A stretch of DNA of 64,000 nucleotides, taken from positions 1 through 64,000 of the forward strand of contig NZ_JAMFMB010000009.1 of assembly GCF_023502395.1 (NCBI RefSeq). The letters run 5' to 3'. Position numbers and translations under genes: made by a program. This DNA comes from Ruegeria spongiae. Its GTDB lineage: Bacteria; Pseudomonadota; Alphaproteobacteria; Rhodobacterales; Rhodobacteraceae. A model generated the notes under the pieces. The model did no database searches. It had not been told where the DNA came from and saw only the letters and a list, made by a program, of their open reading frames with translations. Below are positions 60,224 to 64,000 of this stretch, in pieces; the first letter of the stretch is position 1, and every line of letters starts with the position of its first letter.

Positions 60224-62083
60224 ATGGCGCACCCGAACCCCAATATCAGCGAAGAACAGCCCGTCATCCGGCAGTTGGATGAAGGTGCAATCAATCGTAT
60301 CGCCGCCGGAGAGGTGGTCGAACGTCCCGCCTCGGCGGTCAAGGAACTGGTCGAGAATGCCATCGACGCCGGGGCGCATCGGATCGCGATCGACATTGCC
60401 GATGGTGGCAAGACCCTGATCCGGGTTACCGATGACGGTTGCGGTATCGCGCCGGGTGATCTTGCTCTGGCGCTGTTGCGGCACGCCACCTCGAAGATCG
60501 ATGGCAGCGATCTGCTGAACATCCATACGTTTGGGTTCCGCGGTGAGGCGCTGCCTTCGCTCGGCGCTGTGGGTCGCCTGTCGCTGACCAGCCGCGCTGC
60601 CGGACATGAAGCGGCGGAGATCGCCGTGACCGGCGGGCGCACCGATCCGGTAAAACCCGCCGCCCTGCGCAGCGGCACCGTGGCCGAGCTGCGGGACCTG
60701 TTCTTTGCCACCCCTGCACGGCTGAAATTCATGCGCTCGGATCGGGCCGAGATGCAGGCGATCAGTGACACGGTCAAACGGCTGGCCATGGCCGAGCCCG
60801 GCGTCGGGTTCACCCTGCGCGATGTCTCGGGCGGCGGCGAAGGGCGGATCACCTTCCGCGCGGATAGCGAGAATGGCGATCTGTTTGATGCCTTGCATGC
60901 ACGGCTGGCCCGTATCCTGGGCCGTGAATTTGCCGAGAACGCGCTGAAGATCGACGCCACCCGCGACGGTATCCGGCTGTTCGGCTATGCCGCCCTGCCG
61001 ACCTATTCGCGCGGCGCGGCGGTGGCGCAGTACCTGTTCGTGAACGGCCGCCCGGTGCGCGACAAGATGCTGACCGGCGCGCTGCGGGCGGCCTATTTCG
61101 ACTTTCTCAGCCGCGACCGGCACCCGGCGGCAGCGCTGTTCATCGATTGCGATCCGACGCTTGTTGACGTGAACGTGCATCCCGCCAAATCCGAGGTGCG
61201 GTTTCGCGATCCAGGCATTGCGCGCGGGTTGATCGTCTCGGCCCTGCGCGCGGGCCTGGCCGAGGCCGGGCATCGTGCCTCGACCACGGTGGCCGGCGCG
61301 ACATTGGGGGCGATGCGGCCCGAGGCAGCGGGCCCCGCGCGGGTCTATCAGATGGATCGTCCCTCTCTGTCGGCGCGCCGTGCGGCGCATGAGGCGCAGG
61401 CGCCGGGTTTTGCCGATCTCTCATCCGCCTTTAGCGGTCAGATTGCTGAACCCGCCCCAATTGCCTCTCCTGTGCCGGAACAGGATGAACCGGTGGCAGA
61501 GCATCTGCCGCTGGGCGCGGCGCGTGGTCAGGTGCATGAGAATTACATCATCGCCCAGACCGAGGATGGCATCGTGATCGTCGATCAGCACGCCGCGCAT
61601 GAGCGGCTGGTTTATGAAAAGCTGAAACACCAGATGGCCGAGACCGGCATCGTCGCGCAGGCCCTGCTGATCCCCGAAATCGTCGAGCTGAGCGCCGGCG
61701 ACCGCGCCCGCTTGCTGGAGGTGGCCGATCAACTGGCGGCGATGGGTCTGACTATCGAGGCCTTTGGCGGATCCGCCGTTGCAGTGCGAGAGACCCCGGC
61801 CATTCTGGGCGAGGTCAATGCCGGGGCCATGCTGCGTGACATTCTCGACGAGCTGGCCGATCAGGGTGAAAGCCAGATGGTGCAGGCAAAGATCGAGTCG
61901 ATCCTGAGCCGGGTGGCCTGCCATGGCTCGATCCGGTCGGGTCGCCGGATGCGGGGTGAAGAGATGAACGCGCTGCTGCGCGAGATGGAGGCAACGCCCC
62001 ATTCCGGCCAGTGCAACCATGGCCGCCCCACCTATGTCGAACTCAAACTGGCCGATATCGAGCGGCTGTTCGGACGCACATGA
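60224..62083 (+). CDS. mutL: DNA mismatch repair protein MutL
   Basis: A 619-residue protein. The GHKL ATPase domain holds INRIAAGEVVERPASAVKEL, VTDDGCGI, LLRHATSKI and FGFRGEALPSLGAV; FVNGRPVRDKML and VDVNVHPAKSEVRF follow. The C-terminal dimerisation/endonuclease domain begins near residue 435 with GQVHENYIIAQTEDGIVIVD and QHAAHERL, and ends GQCNHGRPTYVEL. The start at 60224 is chosen by family length. The stop overlaps the rmuC start (ATGA). Confidence 0.96.
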   Translation: MAHPNPNISEEQPVIRQLDEGAINRIAAGEVVERPASAVKELVENAIDAGAHRIAIDIADGGKTLIRVTDDGCGIAPGDLALALLRHATSKIDGSDLLNIHTFGFRGEALPSLGAVGRLSLTSRAAGHEAAEIAVTGGRTDPVKPAALRSGTVAELRDLFFATPARLKFMRSDRAEMQAISDTVKRLAMAEPGVGFTLRDVSGGGEGRITFRADSENGDLFDALHARLARILGREFAENALKIDATRDGIRLFGYAALPTYSRGAAVAQYLFVNGRPVRDKMLTGALRAAYFDFLSRDRHPAAALFIDCDPTLVDVNVHPAKSEVRFRDPGIARGLIVSALRAGLAEAGHRASTTVAGATLGAMRPEAAGPARVYQMDRPSLSARRAAHEAQAPGFADLSSAFSGQIAEPAPIASPVPEQDEPVAEHLPLGAARGQVHENYIIAQTEDGIVIVDQHAAHERLVYEKLKHQMAETGIVAQALLIPEIVELSAGDRARLLEVADQLAAMGLTIEAFGGSAVAVRETPAILGEVNAGAMLRDILDELADQGESQMVQAKIESILSRVACHGSIRSGRRMRGEEMNALLREMEATPHSGQCNHGRPTYVELKLADIERLFGRT

Positions 62084-63318
62084 TCGAAATCAACGGTTCT
62101 CAATACGCTCTGAACGATCCCGCTGTGCTGGCTGCGGGAGGCGGGGTTGCGCTGGCCTTGCTGGTTCTGCTGATGCTGACTCTCGCCCTGCGCGCCGCCA
62201 ACCGCTCGGCCCGGATGGCTGCCCCACTGTCGCAGCAGATGGCGGTGCTGGGGCAGCACGTGCAGCAATTGGGTCAGGGCCAGGAACAGCTTCGCGGCGG
62301 GCTGAGCCATGTCTCGGACGCGCAGGCCAATGCGCAGGTACAGGTGATCCAGACGGTCGAGGCGCGGCTCTCGGATGTGCAGCAGCAGATGAATGACCGC
62401 TTGGCAGACAACGCCATGCGGGCACAACGGGCGCTGAGCGAGATGCAGGAGCGGATGAAGGAAACCCTGCACGGGTCCTCAAAGCAGACCGCCACCTCGC
62501 TCACGCAATTGCAGGAACGGCTGGCAACTATAGACAAGGCGCAGGACAATATCACCAAACTGTCGGGCGATGTTCTGAGCCTGCAGGACATCCTGTCGAA
62601 TAAACAGACGCGCGGGGCGTTCGGGGAAATCCAACTCAACGATATCGTGTCCAAGGCGTTGCCCGCCGACAGCTATGCATTGCAGCACACACTGTCGAAC
62701 GGCAAGCGGGCCGATTGTCTGATCCGCCTGCCGAACCCGCCCGGCCCGATCGTGATCGACAGCAAATTCCCGCTGGAGGCCTATGAGGCGCTGCGTGCGG
62801 CCGAGACACAGGCGCAATTGCAGGAAGCGGCGCGGATGATGAAGACCACGCTGCGGGCCCATATCAAGGCGATTTCCGAGAAATACATCCTCGACGGCGA
62901 AACCGCCGATGGCGCACTGATGTTCCTGCCATCCGAGGCGGTTTATGCCGAATTGCACGCCAATTTCCCGGATGTGGTGCGCGAGGGTTTCGACAAACGG
63001 GTCTGGATCGTCTCGCCCACCACCTGCATGGCGACGCTGAACACGATGCGCGCCATCCTCAAGGACGCGCGGATGCGCGAACAGGCCGGTGCGATCCGCA
63101 AGGAGTTGGGTCTGCTGCACAAGGATGTAGACCGGCTGGGCGACCGGGTCGGCAATCTGGACCGCCATTTCGGTCAGGCGGCCAAGGATATTTCGGAAAT
63201 CAAGATCAGTGCCGAGAAAGCGGGTCGCAGGGCGCAGCGCCTGGACAATTTCGATTTCGAGGAACTGGCGCCCGACGATGCCTCAAATGTTGTGCCTTTG
63301 AGCAAGCCCGAGGCATAA
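62080..63318 (+). CDS. rmuC: DNA recombination protein RmuC
   Basis: A 412-residue protein with one N-terminal membrane helix (about 20-40, VALALLVLLMLTLAL), a coiled-coil stretch (about 60-165), and the RmuC nuclease-like domain (about 180-360) with RGAFGEIQLNDIV, PIVIDSKFPLEAY, LMFLPSEAVYAEL and RVWIVSPTTCMATL. RmuC limits inversions at short repeats in E. coli. It is translationally coupled to mutL by an ATGA overlap. Confidence 0.95.
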   Translation: MIEINGSQYALNDPAVLAAGGGVALALLVLLMLTLALRAANRSARMAAPLSQQMAVLGQHVQQLGQGQEQLRGGLSHVSDAQANAQVQVIQTVEARLSDVQQQMNDRLADNAMRAQRALSEMQERMKETLHGSSKQTATSLTQLQERLATIDKAQDNITKLSGDVLSLQDILSNKQTRGAFGEIQLNDIVSKALPADSYALQHTLSNGKRADCLIRLPNPPGPIVIDSKFPLEAYEALRAAETQAQLQEAARMMKTTLRAHIKAISEKYILDGETADGALMFLPSEAVYAELHANFPDVVREGFDKRVWIVSPTTCMATLNTMRAILKDARMREQAGAIRKELGLLHKDVDRLGDRVGNLDRHFGQAAKDISEIKISAEKAGRRAQRLDNFDFEELAPDDASNVVPLSKPEA

Positions 63319-63348
63319 CGGCCAGCAGGCAGGGCGCCGTGAGGTGCC

Positions 63349-63999
63349 TCAGATGCGCAGGAAGGGTTGCAGCAGCCGCGGGATCAGGCTGTTGAACTTC
63401 AGCGGCGCGTCGGTGACCGCAAGGCAAATGCAATCGGCCGAGATATCGGCGACCGGCATATGCTCGAGATCTTCGTCCGCGATTTCCACATCGCCACGGG
63501 CGAACCGGTCGATAGCGTCGGAGAACGCGCCCTGCAGCACCATGGTCAGTTCCATGCCCTTGTGGCCGTGATCGGGTACGGCGGCCCCGGCGGGGATGAA
63601 CAGCAAACGCGCAGAGGCGGCGGCGGAGGTCGGCAGGATCGCCTGTTTCACGCCCATCCCCACGGGCTTCCATTTGATGTCAGAAACACTACCACCGACA
63701 TAATCGCGCAGTGGCGCAGGCAGCACGTCGCACGAGGGGCGCGTTGGCGCGTCAGCAGCCACGCCACCGGCAATCAGCGCCAGCGTCGCGTCAAGCGCGT
63801 CGTCAGCCATGTCCACCGTTTCGGATACGTCCTGCAACATGCAGCCTCCCAGCGTGTCATAGCTTTCGGCCTGCGCGCGGCAGGCGTCGCAGAGCGACAG
63901 GTGGGTGGCGACCATGAGGTTGAAGGCCTCTGGCAATGTGCCTGCGGAATAGCCCATCAGCAGCTCGTCGGTCAGATGATGTTTGATCTCGTTGCTCAT
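63349..63999 (-). CDS. chrR: ChrR-like anti-sigma factor with cupin domain
   Basis: A 216-residue protein. The N-terminal zinc anti-sigma domain has HLTDELLMGYSAGTLPEAFN and HLSLCDACR (HxxxCxxC); the C-terminal cupin (about 100-195) has PAGAAVPDHGHKGMELTMVL and GDVEIADEDLEHMP with metal-ligand His/Glu residues. In Rhodobacter, ChrR holds RpoE and releases it on singlet oxygen. The ATG at 63999 is at the window edge; the cognate sigma factor is expected just upstream, outside the window. The symbol is by similarity. Confidence 0.85.
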   Translation of the reverse strand: MSNEIKHHLTDELLMGYSAGTLPEAFNLMVATHLSLCDACRAQAESYDTLGGCMLQDVSETVDMADDALDATLALIAGGVAADAPTRPSCDVLPAPLRDYVGGSVSDIKWKPVGMGVKQAILPTSAAASARLLFIPAGAAVPDHGHKGMELTMVLQGAFSDAIDRFARGDVEIADEDLEHMPVADISADCICLAVTDAPLKFNSLIPRLLQPFLRI

Positions 64000-64000
64000 C

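Overview
The window looks like a chromosomal segment of a marine alphaproteobacterium of the order Rhodobacterales (Roseobacter group). The evidence is the GC-rich core DNA, the high similarity of the housekeeping proteins to the families as I know them in that group, DUF1674 and DUF3035 proteins, a ChrR-type anti-sigma factor, and a probable TmpA/TmpB phosphonate-oxidation pair. The species cannot be named from sequence alone.

Layout. (1) 1-11838 is a visibly AT-richer accessory region: a graveyard of insertion sequences (fragments of IS110, IS6, IS3, IS21, IS5 and IS630 type plus an intact IS200/IS605 tnpA) around a minus-strand block encoding an RTX-repeat glycosidase-like secreted protein, two sulfotransferase-like proteins, a third relative with a degenerate P-loop, and unknown proteins. 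(2) 11839-27474 is a discrete 15.58-kb integrated element. It is bounded by a perfect 53-bp direct repeat: the right copy is the 3' part of an intact tRNA-Pro(CGG) gene, the left copy an orphan tRNA fragment. Just inside the tRNA lies a tyrosine integrase. The element carries a TIR-domain protein, an operon of small unknown proteins, a primase-helicase preceded by a long inverted repeat and iteron-like repeats, a DarG/DarT-like ADP-ribosylation toxin-antitoxin pair in antitoxin-first order, a lone tape-measure-like protein and a small lipoprotein. No capsid, portal, large terminase or lysis gene is recognisable, so it resembles a phage satellite or defence island rather than a complete prophage. 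A family of short palindromes with the core GCGTYAGC is scattered through its intergenic regions. (3) 27500-64000 is mostly GC-rich core chromosome: an EamA transporter, leuB, an AlkX/YcaQ-like glycosylase with a LacI regulator, an arylsulfatase, a LysR/SHMT-like divergent pair, rbfA-DUF2233-truB, dapB, a tmpA-tmpB operon with its LysR regulator, a BenE-like transporter, a VanX-like dipeptidase, rsmB, a heparinase II/III-like protein, purH, lspA, a DUF3035 lipoprotein, a pair of M16 peptidases, mutL, rmuC and a ChrR-like anti-sigma factor running off the end.

The most interesting part is the tRNA-Pro element. It combines its own replication module, two potential NAD-dependent anti-phage modules (TIR and DarGT), several unexplained repeat systems and a single tail-morphogenesis gene. 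Sulfate-ester genes (sulfotransferases and an arylsulfatase) and an RTX glycosidase suggest handling of sulfated or complex glycans, as expected for an algae-associated bacterium; that link is inference.
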